A stretch of DNA of 43,636 nucleotides, from positions 1 through 43,636 of the forward strand of contig JAIUOX010000032.1 in NCBI GenBank assembly GCA_020160955.1, in the 5' to 3' direction. Source of the stretch: Pseudomonadota bacterium (GTDB taxonomy: Bacteria > Pseudomonadota > Alphaproteobacteria > Reyranellales > Reyranellaceae). The notes under the pieces are model-generated. The model saw only the letters and a program-made list of their open reading frames with translations. It was not told the DNA's origin and did not search any database. Position numbers and translations under genes: made by a program. Positions 8,099-17,035 of this stretch are shown piece after piece. The number at the start of each line of letters is the position of its first letter. The first letter of the stretch is position 1.

Positions 8099-11000
8099 GA
8101 CCACGGGCTGTCCCTTCCACGCGCCCGCCGCTGACGCAGGCGAGGTGGTGCTGTTCGCGCCGACCGCGCGCCGCGCCGTCGAGGCGCCGCCGCCGAAGGC
8201 CCGGCCCGCGGCGCCCGGCATCGACCACGGCCTCGAGACCGGCACGACCGGGCAGGTCGCGCCGTTCTCGCCGGACGACGTCCAGTCGAACGTGATCCGC
8301 AGCGTCAATCCCGACCAGGCGCACTACCTGTTCTTCCGCATCGTCGATGCCGCGCGCGCGCGCCGCCTGATCGCGGCATTGGTCGAGCCGCCGCCGGCCG
8401 ACCCCGCGGCCGAGGGCTCGCTGGTCGCCTTGCCGCCCGACGACCGCCGCTTCTGGTCGGAGGCCAAGGCGCACCGCTACGACGCGCAGGGCAACCGTCG
8501 GGTCGCCGGCGCGACGTGGAACATCGCCTTCACCTGGCCCGGCCTCGACGCGCTCGGGCTCGACCGCAACACGCTCGACAGCTTCCCGGAGGATTTCCGC
8601 GACGGCATGGCGGCGCGCGCCGAGCGGCTCGGCGACACCGGCGACTCGGCGCCCGAGCACTGGGACGGCTGGCTGGGCAGCCGCGCGGTGCACGGCGTGC
8701 TGATGGTCAGCCTGCAGGCCGCCCCGGCGGAGGCCGAGGCGGCGGGCGACGACCTGCCGGCCCGCCTCGAGGCCGGCATGGCGCGGCTGCCCGCCGGCAG
8801 CGCGCTGGCCGGGCGGCCGGCGATCGCCGACCTGATCGACGATCTCGCCGACTCGGGCCTGCGCATCCTTCACACCGAGGTCGGCGAGCGCATCGCCAGC
8901 CCGCTCGACCCACGCCATCGCATCGAGCATTTCGGCTTCCGCGACGGCATCAGCCAGCCGTTCGCCGGGGCCGAGCTCGACACGCCGCGGCCGCCGCCGC
9001 CGGGTGGCGGCACGGCGCGGCCCGGCGGCTCGTGGGACCCGGTGGCCAAGGGCGAGCTGCTGCTGGGCTGGCCCGACGAGGACGGGCTGATGCAGGCGCG
9101 GCCGGCCCATGCCGACCTTCGGCTCAACGGCACCTACATGGTGTTCCGCAAGCTCGAGCAGGACGTCGTGGGCTTCCGCCGCTACCTCTCCGAGCACGGC
9201 GGCGCGACCGGCCGCGAGTCGCTGCTGGCGGCGCAGATGATGGGCCGCTGGCCCGACGGCACGTCGCTGGTGAAGTCGCCGGACGGCCCGACCCAGGGCG
9301 GCGACGACCGGGCGATCAACGACTTCCGCTACGGCGCCGAGGATCCGCGCGGCGTGGCGTGCCCGCTCGGCAGCCACGTCCGCCGTCTCAACCCGCGCGA
9401 CTCCAACAACCGCGACGAGGCCCGCCGCCACCGCATCTGGCGGCGCTCGATCACCTACGGCGACTTCCTGCCCTACGGTGCGCCGGGTGACGGCAAGTCG
9501 CGCGGCATCCTGTTCGTGGCGATGTGCTCGCGTCTCGACCAGCAGTTCGAGTTCCTGCAGACGCGCTGGATCAACACCGGCGAGTTCATCGGCCAGGCCG
9601 GCATCGGGCGCTGCCCGATCACCGGCGCCAACCGCGGCGACGTCGAGGACAGCTTCGCCGTCGCCGGGCGCCCGGCGCCGTACAGCCACGTGCCGCGCTT
9701 CGTGACGGTGCGCGGCGGCGACTACTTCTTCGTGCCGTCACTGCCGGCGCTGGCACGCCTCGCGGCCGGCGACCATTTCGAAACCAAGCCGGGTCCCGAG
9801 GCCGTCAACCCGAGCGTCGACCGCACGCCGAAGATCGACCTCGAGAAGCTGGTGCAGTACGGCCGCAAGGCGTTGCTGCCCAACGGTGCGCCGCCATGGA
9901 TCGAGGTCGATCCGCGCATTCACCTCGTGCTGGTCGGCCGCCACGATCTCGTGCAGCAGGTGCTGGCCGACGATCGCCGCTTCTCGCTGGCCGAGACCGA
10001 TCTGCGCATGCGCCAGATCTGCGGCGGCGAGCGGCTGATGCTCGGCATGCCGGAGGGCGATCCCGAGCGCACGCGGCGCCTGCGCATGTGGGCCGACGCG
10101 GCGGGGCCGCTCGGCATGCAGGCGTGGTCGCTGATCGCGCGCCAGGCGATGCAGAAGATCCTGCGCCGCCACGGACCCGCCGGGGCGATGGACCTCGTGC
10201 GGCACGTCTCGCTGACCGTGCCGATGGCGGTGGCCCAGGCCTACTTCGGCGTGACCGGCCCGAACTGGGTGTCGCCCGCCTTCATCGCCGCGCAGTTCGC
10301 CAAGGCCGAGATCAGCCAGGTGCCGCGCGACTGGCTGAAGACGCTGCCGCCGGTGGCGCCGCAGGACATGGCCTTCACCACGCTGCAGGCGTGGGCGCAG
10401 ACCGCCTTCACCCAGGTCTTCGTCAACGTCGTCAACGCCGCCGACCTGACGGCGCTGGCGCGGCGCACCACCGAGGAATTCTTCCGTCACCTCGACGGCC
10501 TGATCGCCGCGATCCGCAGCGGCGAGAACCGGCGGCGCACGCTGCTCGAGAACCTGGTGGCGCTCGATCCGGTCGCCTACGGCCTCGACCCGGCGCGCTT
10601 CGACGTCACGATCCGGCTGCTGGTCGCCGAGCTGATCGTCGGCTCGGCCGGCACGCTGGCGCAGGCCCTGCCGAACTTCATGGACGTGGTGATGGACAAC
10701 CCCGACTGGATCCAGCCGGGCCGTTACTCGGACGCCGAGATCGACGGGCTGGTGCGCGAGGGGCTGCGCTTCAACCCGGTGGCGCCCGGCCTGTTCCGGC
10801 TGTGCACCGAGGACACCGACCTCGGCGGCCAAAGGATCCCGAAGGGCAGCCTGGTCGCCGTGCTGCTCAAGACGGCGATGTTCGACCCGCGCGTGTTCCC
10901 GCAGCCCGACAGCTTCTCGACGGGCCGCGACCCGGCGAACTACCTGGTGTTCGGCAGCGGCCCGCACGCCTGCAAGGGCGCGTCGATCGCCGAGCCGGTG

Positions 11001-11135
11001 CTGCGCGAGATGGTGAAGCCGCTGCTCGCGCTGCCCGACCTGCACCGCGCCGCCGGCAGCCGCGACCTCGATCGCGACCTGCTGAACCGCTGGCAGAAGC
11101 TGAAGGTCAGGTTCCAGCCGGTCGTGCCCGACTGA
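8076..11135 (+). CDS. DyP-type haem peroxidase fused to a cytochrome P450
   Basis: The 1019-residue protein carries two haem domains in one frame. Residues about 60-570 are a dye-decolorizing-type peroxidase: the GFRDG motif (D290, the usual catalytic Asp), a probable proximal histidine H434 in CPLGSHVRRLNPRD, and the closing SRGILFVAMCSRLDQQFEFLQ-like strand. Residues about 600-1019 are a P450: ExxR as E895-R898 (EGLR) and the haem-thiolate loop FGSGPHACKG with C966. The I-helix reads VGSAG at 855-859 where O2-activating P450s have [A/G]Gx[D/E]T, so the acid and threonine are missing. No reductase or ferredoxin domain is present. There is no signal peptide; a GCPFH stretch sits at the N-terminus. 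The likely chemistry is peroxide or lipid-hydroperoxide turnover (inference). The start overlaps the upstream unknown gene, with AGGAAGGGGG as ribosome site. Confidence 0.92.
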   Translation: MSARTRPETTGCPFHAPAADAGEVVLFAPTARRAVEAPPPKARPAAPGIDHGLETGTTGQVAPFSPDDVQSNVIRSVNPDQAHYLFFRIVDAARARRLIAALVEPPPADPAAEGSLVALPPDDRRFWSEAKAHRYDAQGNRRVAGATWNIAFTWPGLDALGLDRNTLDSFPEDFRDGMAARAERLGDTGDSAPEHWDGWLGSRAVHGVLMVSLQAAPAEAEAAGDDLPARLEAGMARLPAGSALAGRPAIADLIDDLADSGLRILHTEVGERIASPLDPRHRIEHFGFRDGISQPFAGAELDTPRPPPPGGGTARPGGSWDPVAKGELLLGWPDEDGLMQARPAHADLRLNGTYMVFRKLEQDVVGFRRYLSEHGGATGRESLLAAQMMGRWPDGTSLVKSPDGPTQGGDDRAINDFRYGAEDPRGVACPLGSHVRRLNPRDSNNRDEARRHRIWRRSITYGDFLPYGAPGDGKSRGILFVAMCSRLDQQFEFLQTRWINTGEFIGQAGIGRCPITGANRGDVEDSFAVAGRPAPYSHVPRFVTVRGGDYFFVPSLPALARLAAGDHFETKPGPEAVNPSVDRTPKIDLEKLVQYGRKALLPNGAPPWIEVDPRIHLVLVGRHDLVQQVLADDRRFSLAETDLRMRQICGGERLMLGMPEGDPERTRRLRMWADAAGPLGMQAWSLIARQAMQKILRRHGPAGAMDLVRHVSLTVPMAVAQAYFGVTGPNWVSPAFIAAQFAKAEISQVPRDWLKTLPPVAPQDMAFTTLQAWAQTAFTQVFVNVVNAADLTALARRTTEEFFRHLDGLIAAIRSGENRRRTLLENLVALDPVAYGLDPARFDVTIRLLVAELIVGSAGTLAQALPNFMDVVMDNPDWIQPGRYSDAEIDGLVREGLRFNPVAPGLFRLCTEDTDLGGQRIPKGSLVAVLLKTAMFDPRVFPQPDSFSTGRDPANYLVFGSGPHACKGASIAEPVLREMVKPLLALPDLHRAAGSRDLDRDLLNRWQKLKVRFQPVVPD

Positions 11136-11139
11136 TCGA

Positions 11140-14100
11140 TCACTCGGCGGCGCGCACCGGGCTATCGGGCGTTGCGAGGCCGAGCTCGATCATCAGCCGC
11201 CGCGCCTCCTCGGCATGCTGGGCGGCCGCCGTGGCGTCGCCGGCGGCGGTGCAGCTGAGCGCCAGCTCGGTGAGGCAGCGCGCGACCAGCGGGCGCATGC
11301 CGCGGGCCCGCGCGATCTCCAGCGCTCGGCGGTAGCTGTCGGCGGCGGTGGCCGGACCGGCGGCCGGGTCGGCCGCCTCGATGTCGCCGCGGATGCGCAG
11401 CGCCGCCGCGAGGTGACCCAGTTCGCTGGCCCGGGTCGCCAGTTCCTCGGCGCGGCCGATCGCGGCGTAGGCCTCCTCGAGGTCGCCCGCCGCGAGCTGG
11501 GCCTGGGCCAGCGCCTTGTAGTGGTGGATCCAGTTGTAGATGCCGCCCGAGCGGTAGCTGCCCTTGCGCTCGGCCTCGAGCAGCAGGGCGAGCGCGTCGG
11601 CCGGTCGCCCGGCCTGCACGTAAGCCGCGCCCAGCCACGCCCCGGCGATCGGCAGCACGATGTCCGATTGTTGCGTGATGCGGTGCGCCGCCTCGAACGA
11701 GGCGACGGCGGCCTGGTGGTTGCCGATCCCCGATTCGTAGAGGCCCTGGCCCATGTAGGCGTAGGTCAGCGAGTAGGGCTCGCGGACGCGGTCGACCAGC
11801 GCCATCGCGCGGTCCTGCACGAGGCGCGCCTGCTCGAACTCGCCGAGCGAGACCAGCGACCAGGTGAGCAGGCCGCGGGTCAGCAGGCTCGGGATGCCCG
11901 GCCAGCCGAAGCGGCGCAGCTCGTGGTCGCCGCCGAGGCTGGCGATGATCTCCGAGTAGATCTCGACCGCCTCGCGCAGCTGGCCGGTGGCGTGCAGCAG
12001 GTTGGCCTCGGCGAACCGCGCCGACAGGCGCAGCGCGAAGTCGTTCAGCGCGTCGGCCAGCCGCACCGCCTCGCGCGCCGAGGCGAGGCCCGCGTCGTGC
12101 TGGCCGGCCAACCACAGCGCGGTGGCGAGCTGGCAGGTCGTGGCGGCCAGCCGGCGCTGGTCGCCCAGCGACTGGGCCAGCGTCGCCGCCTCGCGCATCA
12201 CCGCGACCAGCCGCTCGACCTCGCCCAACGCCAGCAGCGGGCTGAACACGTGCAGCCGCACGTCGACCGCCAGTTTGGCGCCGACCGTCGGCGGCAGGCG
12301 CGCCATCGCCGTCAGGGCGCGGTCGAACAGCGCCACCGCCTCGTTGTTGGACGAGTTGCGGATCGCCTGGTCGAGCGCCGCCAGCAGGTGCTCGGCCGCC
12401 TTGTCCCAGGCCTCGGCGCGCTCGGCGTGCGAGGCCAGCAGGACGCTGCCGCCGGTGGCGGCCAGCGCGCCCTGGGTCTCGAGATGCGCCAGCACCGCGG
12501 CGTGCAGCCGCCGCTTCTCGCTGTTGAGCAGGCCGGCGTAGGCGGCGTCCTGGACCAGCGCGTGCTTGAACAGGAGGATCGAATCGTTGCCCGGCTCGGC
12601 CTCCTGCAACAGGCCGGCATCGACCGCCTTGTCGATCATCGCCCGCACCGCGCCCTCGTCGGCGCCGGCGACCGCCAGCAGGTCGGGCACCGCGAACTGG
12701 CGGCCGAACACCGAGGCGACCTGCAGCAGCGACTTGGCGTCGGCCAGCTTGTCGAGGCGGGCGGCGAGCAGCGCCTGCAGGCTGGTCGGCACCTCGCCCA
12801 GCTCGGGACGGCGGCCGGCGTCGAGCAGGGCCAGCGTCAGCTCCTCGAGGTAGAGCGGCACGCCCTCGGCGCGGGCGGCGATGCCGGCCTGCACGACGGG
12901 ATCGAGCCGGTCGCCGGCGATCGCCTGGATCAGGCGGCGGCTGTCGGCGCTGCCCAGCCGGTCGAGGCGCAGCTGGGTGGTGTGCCCGGCCTGGTGCCAG
13001 CGCGCCGGGAAGGCCTCGCGGCTGGTGGCGAACAGCATCACCGCGCGGTCGCGCGCGTTGCCGACGAGGTCGAGCAGCAGCTCCTCCATCGTCGGGTCGA
13101 TCCACTGCACGTCCTCGACGATGGCGAAGACCGGCCGGTGCCGGGCGAGCGCGAAGAACTGGCGCGACAGCATGGCGACGGTACGGTCGCGCACCACGCG
13201 CGGCGGATCGGCGAGGCGATGGTCGGGCGAGTCGATCTGCAGCAGGTGACAGAGCAGCGGCAGGTCGTCGCCCGGCTCGAGGTCGGCCACCTTCAGCCAG
13301 GCCAGCACGCGCGCCACCTTCTGCTCGGCGGTCTGGTCGGCGGCCAGGCCGGCGGCGCGCGAGATCTGGTAGACGACCGGGAACAGCGCGATGTCCTGGT
13401 GCAGCGGCGAGCACTGGTAGGACAGCACCGTCGCCGGGCCGATGCGGGCCCGCGTCGCGCGCAGCAGCCGCGACTTGCCGATGCCAGCGTCGCCGGTCAG
13501 CAGCGCCACCTGGCCCTCCGAGTCGGCGGCGCGGCGCCAGCGGTTGAGCAGCAGCTCGACCTCCTCGCTGCGGCCGACCAGCGGCGCGCCCGAGCGCGAG
13601 CGCAGCGCCTTGAAGCGGTTGAGCGACGAGCGCGTGCCGCTGACCTCGAACACTTCCATCGGCTCGGCGATGCCGCGCAGCGTGCGCTTGCCGAGGCTGC
13701 GATAGCGGAACGAGCGGCCGGCCAGCTGCACCGTCAGCGGCGCCACCACCATGCCGTTCGGCCCGGCCTCGGCCTGCAGGCGGGCGGCGATGTTGGGCGT
13801 GTCGCCGGCGATGCCGCCGTCGCTCGCGCCGGCGCCGTAGCCGATCGCCACCAGGCCGGTCGCCGCGCCGACCCGCACGCGCAGGCGTTCGCCCGCGACC
13901 GCCGGCAGGCGCGACACCGTCTCGATCAGTTCGAGGCCGACCGCGACGGCGCGCTCGGCGTCGTCCTCGCGCACCGTCGGCCAGCCGAAGTAGGCCATGA
14001 CGCCGTCGCCCAGCAGGCGCGCGACGTGACCGCCCATCTGGCGCACGGTCTCGCCGACCCGGGCATGGTAGCGGTCGAGGATCGGCGCCAGTTCCTCGGG

Positions 14101-14391
14101 GTCGAGGCGGGCCGACAGCTCGGTCGAGCCGACGAGGTCGCAGAACAGCACGGTGACCTGGCGACGCTCGGCGCGCGGCGCGCCGGCCGGCTCGGCCGAC
14201 GGCGCGGGGCGCAGCTCGGCGATCGCCTTGAGCAGCCGCTTGCGGTCGCCCAGCAGGTCGATGCCGATGCTCTGCAGGTCGGCGTCGGTCAGCTCGGCGA
14301 CGATGTCGAGGTCGATCGCGTTGGCGGCGAATGCCGGCGCGTACCGGGCCAGTCCCAGGGAGTCGAGCCAGGTCGTCATCGCGGTCGGCAT
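11140..14391 (-). CDS. SAM domain - class III nucleotidyl cyclase - ATPase - TPR signalling protein
   Basis: A 1083-residue multidomain protein. Residues 5-62 form a SAM (sterile alpha motif) domain (WLDSLGLARYAPAF). Residues about 77-250 form a class III adenylate/guanylate cyclase domain with both metal aspartates (D85 in VLFCDLVGST, D129 in LLGDGVMAYFG) and GDTPNIAARL. Next is a STAND/AAA-type ATPase with Walker A GDAGIGKS (300-307). The C-terminal half is helical TPR-like repeats. Such proteins couple ligand or partner sensing to cyclic nucleotide production, but many members are untested. It converges on the DyP-P450 gene with only 4 bases between stop codons. Two ATGs, 12 bases apart, could serve as start, and neither has a strong ribosome site. 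The ligand is unknown. Confidence 0.9.
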   Translation of the reverse strand: MPTAMTTWLDSLGLARYAPAFAANAIDLDIVAELTDADLQSIGIDLLGDRKRLLKAIAELRPAPSAEPAGAPRAERRQVTVLFCDLVGSTELSARLDPEELAPILDRYHARVGETVRQMGGHVARLLGDGVMAYFGWPTVREDDAERAVAVGLELIETVSRLPAVAGERLRVRVGAATGLVAIGYGAGASDGGIAGDTPNIAARLQAEAGPNGMVVAPLTVQLAGRSFRYRSLGKRTLRGIAEPMEVFEVSGTRSSLNRFKALRSRSGAPLVGRSEEVELLLNRWRRAADSEGQVALLTGDAGIGKSRLLRATRARIGPATVLSYQCSPLHQDIALFPVVYQISRAAGLAADQTAEQKVARVLAWLKVADLEPGDDLPLLCHLLQIDSPDHRLADPPRVVRDRTVAMLSRQFFALARHRPVFAIVEDVQWIDPTMEELLLDLVGNARDRAVMLFATSREAFPARWHQAGHTTQLRLDRLGSADSRRLIQAIAGDRLDPVVQAGIAARAEGVPLYLEELTLALLDAGRRPELGEVPTSLQALLAARLDKLADAKSLLQVASVFGRQFAVPDLLAVAGADEGAVRAMIDKAVDAGLLQEAEPGNDSILLFKHALVQDAAYAGLLNSEKRRLHAAVLAHLETQGALAATGGSVLLASHAERAEAWDKAAEHLLAALDQAIRNSSNNEAVALFDRALTAMARLPPTVGAKLAVDVRLHVFSPLLALGEVERLVAVMREAATLAQSLGDQRRLAATTCQLATALWLAGQHDAGLASAREAVRLADALNDFALRLSARFAEANLLHATGQLREAVEIYSEIIASLGGDHELRRFGWPGIPSLLTRGLLTWSLVSLGEFEQARLVQDRAMALVDRVREPYSLTYAYMGQGLYESGIGNHQAAVASFEAAHRITQQSDIVLPIAGAWLGAAYVQAGRPADALALLLEAERKGSYRSGGIYNWIHHYKALAQAQLAAGDLEEAYAAIGRAEELATRASELGHLAAALRIRGDIEAADPAAGPATAADSYRRALEIARARGMRPLVARCLTELALSCTAAGDATAAAQHAEEARRLMIELGLATPDSPVRAAE

Positions 14392-14472
14392 GGCATCACT
14401 CTAGCCCGCCGTCCCGACCAGTTCACCTGCCCGGTGGCCGGGCCCCGGTTGTGGCCGGTCCCGCGACTCGTC

Positions 14473-15717
14473 CTAGCCGAGCGCGCCGTGGCGGCGCAGC
14501 GCCGCGATCTCGTCCTCGCCGTAGCCGAGTTCGCGCAGCACCTGCTCGCTGTGCTCGCCGACCTCGGGTGGCGGGCCGGCCTTGCGCGGCCGGGCGAAGC
14601 CCAGCCGGATCGGCGTGTTCACGGTGCGCGGGATCGCCGGGTTGTCGGTCTCGGCGAACAGGCCGGCGTGCGCGGCCTGCTCGTCGTCGACGACGTCGGC
14701 GACGCGGCCGATCACGCCGAACGGGATGCCGGTCGGCGCGAAGCGCTGCTCCCACTCGGCCCAGGACCGCAGCGCGAACACCGCCGCCAGTTCGCTGCCC
14801 AGCGCCAGCGCGTTGGCCCGCCGCGCCTCGCGCTCGGCGAAGCGCGGATCGGTCTCGAGCTCGGGCCGGCCGATGGCCTGGCAGAAGGCCGGCCACAGCC
14901 GGTCGTCGCGCACCACCAGCAGCTGCAGCCAGCGGTCGTCGGCGGTGCGGTAGAGGTTGGTGAGCGCGTTGCGCGGCTTGTCGGGACCGTGGCGGACCGG
15001 CAGCGCCGCGCCGACCAGCGCGCCCGCGACCGTCGTGCCGTTGGCCCACACGCCGTTGGCGTAGAGCGAGGTGCCGACCCAGCAGCCCTTGCCGGTGCGA
15101 TCGCGATGGCGCAGCCCCATCAGGATGGCGGCGACCAGGGTCATCGCGGTGGCGCGGTCGCCCTGCGCCGGCAGCGAGATGCCCGGCGGTCCGCCGTCGT
15201 AGCGCGCGGCGTCGAGGATGCCCGAGCGGCCGAAGTAGGCGCTGATGTCGAAGCCCGGCCGGTCGCGGTCGGGCCCGCTCTCGCCGTAGCCGGTCAGCGA
15301 GCAGTAGACCAGCCGGCCGTTCAGCGGCTGCACGTCCTCCCAGCGCAGCCGCAGGCGCTCGCGCGCCGGCGGCGGGAAGTTGACGATCATCACGTCGCTG
15401 CGCGCGATCAGCCGCTCCAGCACCGGCCGCGCCTCTGGGTTCTTGAGGTCGAGCGACAGCGAGCGCTTGTGCCGGCCGTCGAGCTGCCAGGGAAAGTTCC
15501 GGTCGCTCTGCGGGTAGCCCGGGTTCTTCCAGTTGTGGCGATGCGGGTCGCCCTCGTGCGGCGGCTCGACCTTGACGACGTCGGCGCCGTAGTCGGCCAG
15601 CGCCACCGCCGCGGCCGGCGCGGCGATGAACGAGCTGATGTCGAGGACCCTCAAGTCGGCAAGGGGCAGGTCGGAAAGGGGCAGGTCCGCCGCCGGGTCG
15701 AGCGGTCCGTCGCTCAC
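14473..15717 (-). CDS. CaiB/BaiF-family CoA-transferase (second of a pair)
   Basis: A 414-residue family III CoA-transferase: VLDISSFIAAPAAAVALADYGADVVKVE near the N-terminus, NFPPPARERL, SLTGYGESGPDRDRPGFD, and the probable catalytic aspartate D187 in PAQGDRATAM. Such enzymes move CoA between acids through an aspartyl-CoA ester. The start is a GTG that overlaps the stop of the preceding paralogue (GTGA), so the two are translationally coupled. The much longer open frame upstream is the antisense-like shadow of that paralogue. A short in-frame duplication (LPLSDLPLADL) extends its N-terminus relative to the partner. Substrate acids cannot be read from the sequence. Confidence 0.9.
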   Translation of the reverse strand: MSDGPLDPAADLPLSDLPLADLRVLDISSFIAAPAAAVALADYGADVVKVEPPHEGDPHRHNWKNPGYPQSDRNFPWQLDGRHKRSLSLDLKNPEARPVLERLIARSDVMIVNFPPPARERLRLRWEDVQPLNGRLVYCSLTGYGESGPDRDRPGFDISAYFGRSGILDAARYDGGPPGISLPAQGDRATAMTLVAAILMGLRHRDRTGKGCWVGTSLYANGVWANGTTVAGALVGAALPVRHGPDKPRNALTNLYRTADDRWLQLLVVRDDRLWPAFCQAIGRPELETDPRFAEREARRANALALGSELAAVFALRSWAEWEQRFAPTGIPFGVIGRVADVVDDEQAAHAGLFAETDNPAIPRTVNTPIRLGFARPRKAGPPPEVGEHSEQVLRELGYGEDEIAALRRHGALG

Positions 15718-16925
15718 GACAGCGCCCCGGCGGCCCGCAGCGCGGCGATCTCGTCGGCGCCCAGCCCGGCCTCGGCCAGGATCTCGTCGCTGTGCTGGCC
15801 GAGATCGGGCGCCGCGCCGGCCGCGCGCTGGTCGGCGAAGCCGAGGCGAATCGGGTTGCTGAGGGTGCGCGGCATGCCGGGGATCGCGGTCTCGACGACG
15901 GCGCCGCAGGCCACCGCCTGCTGGTCGTCGGGCACGTCCTGCGGCCGGCTGATCACGCCGAAGGTGATGCCGTGCCGGCCCATCTCGACGCGCCAGTGCT
16001 CGTAGTCCTTCTTCGCGAAGGCCTCGCGCAGCAGGGCGGCCAGCTCGGCCGAGCGGCGGCGGCGATCCTCGACGGTGGCGAAGCGCGGGTCGGCGAGCAG
16101 GCCCGGCTGCTCGATCGCTTCGCAGATGCCCGGCCACATCTTGTCCTCGCGCACGATGGTGAGCTGCAGCCAGCGGTCGTCGGCGGTGCGGTAGATGTTG
16201 CCCAGCGCCGAGCGCGGCCGGTCCGGCGGCGGGCGGTGCGGCAGGAAGGCGCCGACCAGCGCGGCCTGCGCCACGACCCCGCACGACCACAGGCCGTTGC
16301 CGAGCAGCGAGGTGCCGACCCACGATCCCTCGCCGGTCTTCATGCGCTGCATCAGTCCCATCAGGATCGCCGAGACCAGCGTCATCGCGGTCGCGCGGTC
16401 GCCCTGCGCCGGCACCGGCACGCCCGGCGGGCCGCCTTCGTAGCGCTGCGCGTCGAGCAGGCCCGAGCGGGCGAAGTAGGCGGTGACGTCGAAGCCCGGC
16501 CGGTCGCGGTCAGGGCCGGTCTCGCCGTAGCCGGTCAGCGAGGCATAGATGATCCGCGGGTTGACCGCCTTCACCGCGTCGTAGCCCAGCCGCAGCTTGT
16601 CGCGCACCGGCGGCGGGAAGTTGCAGATCAGCACGTCGGCCTTCTCGATCAGCCGGTCGAGCGCGGCGCGCGCCTCGGGCTTCTTGAGGTCGAGCGCGAT
16701 CGACCGCTTGTTCCGCGAGTCCATCTGCCAGGGATAGTTGACCTCGCCCTTCGGGTAGTTGGACGAGTCGTGCATGATCCGGCGGTTGGGATCGCCGTCC
16801 GGTCCCTCGACCTTGATCACGTCGGCGCCCCAGTCGCCCAGCACGACCGCCGCCGCCGGGGCGGCAATGAACGAACTGATGTCCAGCACGCGCAGTCCTG
16901 CCAGCGGCAGCGCAGTCTCGGTCAT
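15714..16925 (-). CDS. CaiB/BaiF-family CoA-transferase (first of a pair)
   Basis: The 403-residue product is closely similar to its downstream neighbour along its whole length: LRVLDISSFIAAPAAAVVLGDWGADVIKVE, CNFPPPVRDKL, SLTGYGETGPDRDRPGFDVTAYFARSG, and D176 in PAQGDRATAM as probable catalytic residue. The duplication looks old, since many substitutions separate the two. Paired CaiB proteins sometimes form hetero-oligomers (BbsEF, SmtAB), and the GTGA overlap would suit that. AGGGA precedes the ATG. The gene diverges from a sulfatase gene, with 110 bases between them that must hold both promoters. Confidence 0.9.
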   Translation of the reverse strand: MTETALPLAGLRVLDISSFIAAPAAAVVLGDWGADVIKVEGPDGDPNRRIMHDSSNYPKGEVNYPWQMDSRNKRSIALDLKKPEARAALDRLIEKADVLICNFPPPVRDKLRLGYDAVKAVNPRIIYASLTGYGETGPDRDRPGFDVTAYFARSGLLDAQRYEGGPPGVPVPAQGDRATAMTLVSAILMGLMQRMKTGEGSWVGTSLLGNGLWSCGVVAQAALVGAFLPHRPPPDRPRSALGNIYRTADDRWLQLTIVREDKMWPGICEAIEQPGLLADPRFATVEDRRRRSAELAALLREAFAKKDYEHWRVEMGRHGITFGVISRPQDVPDDQQAVACGAVVETAIPGMPRTLSNPIRLGFADQRAAGAAPDLGQHSDEILAEAGLGADEIAALRAAGALS

Positions 16926-17035
16926 GAAAATCCCTCGGAAACCCAGTCGGCCGATTAAGGGCGCGACCCTCTGGCTTCCGTCAAGGCTGGCCGCTAGCGT
17001 GTTTCGGCACGCGGCGTGCTTGGGAGTCTTTCATC

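Noticed and set aside
11215..16005. Plus-strand frame of about 1600 codons opposite the cyclase and a CoA-transferase gene
   Set aside because: Low-complexity Arg/Gln/Ala/Gly content and no domain signature; the minus-strand genes explain the region completely.
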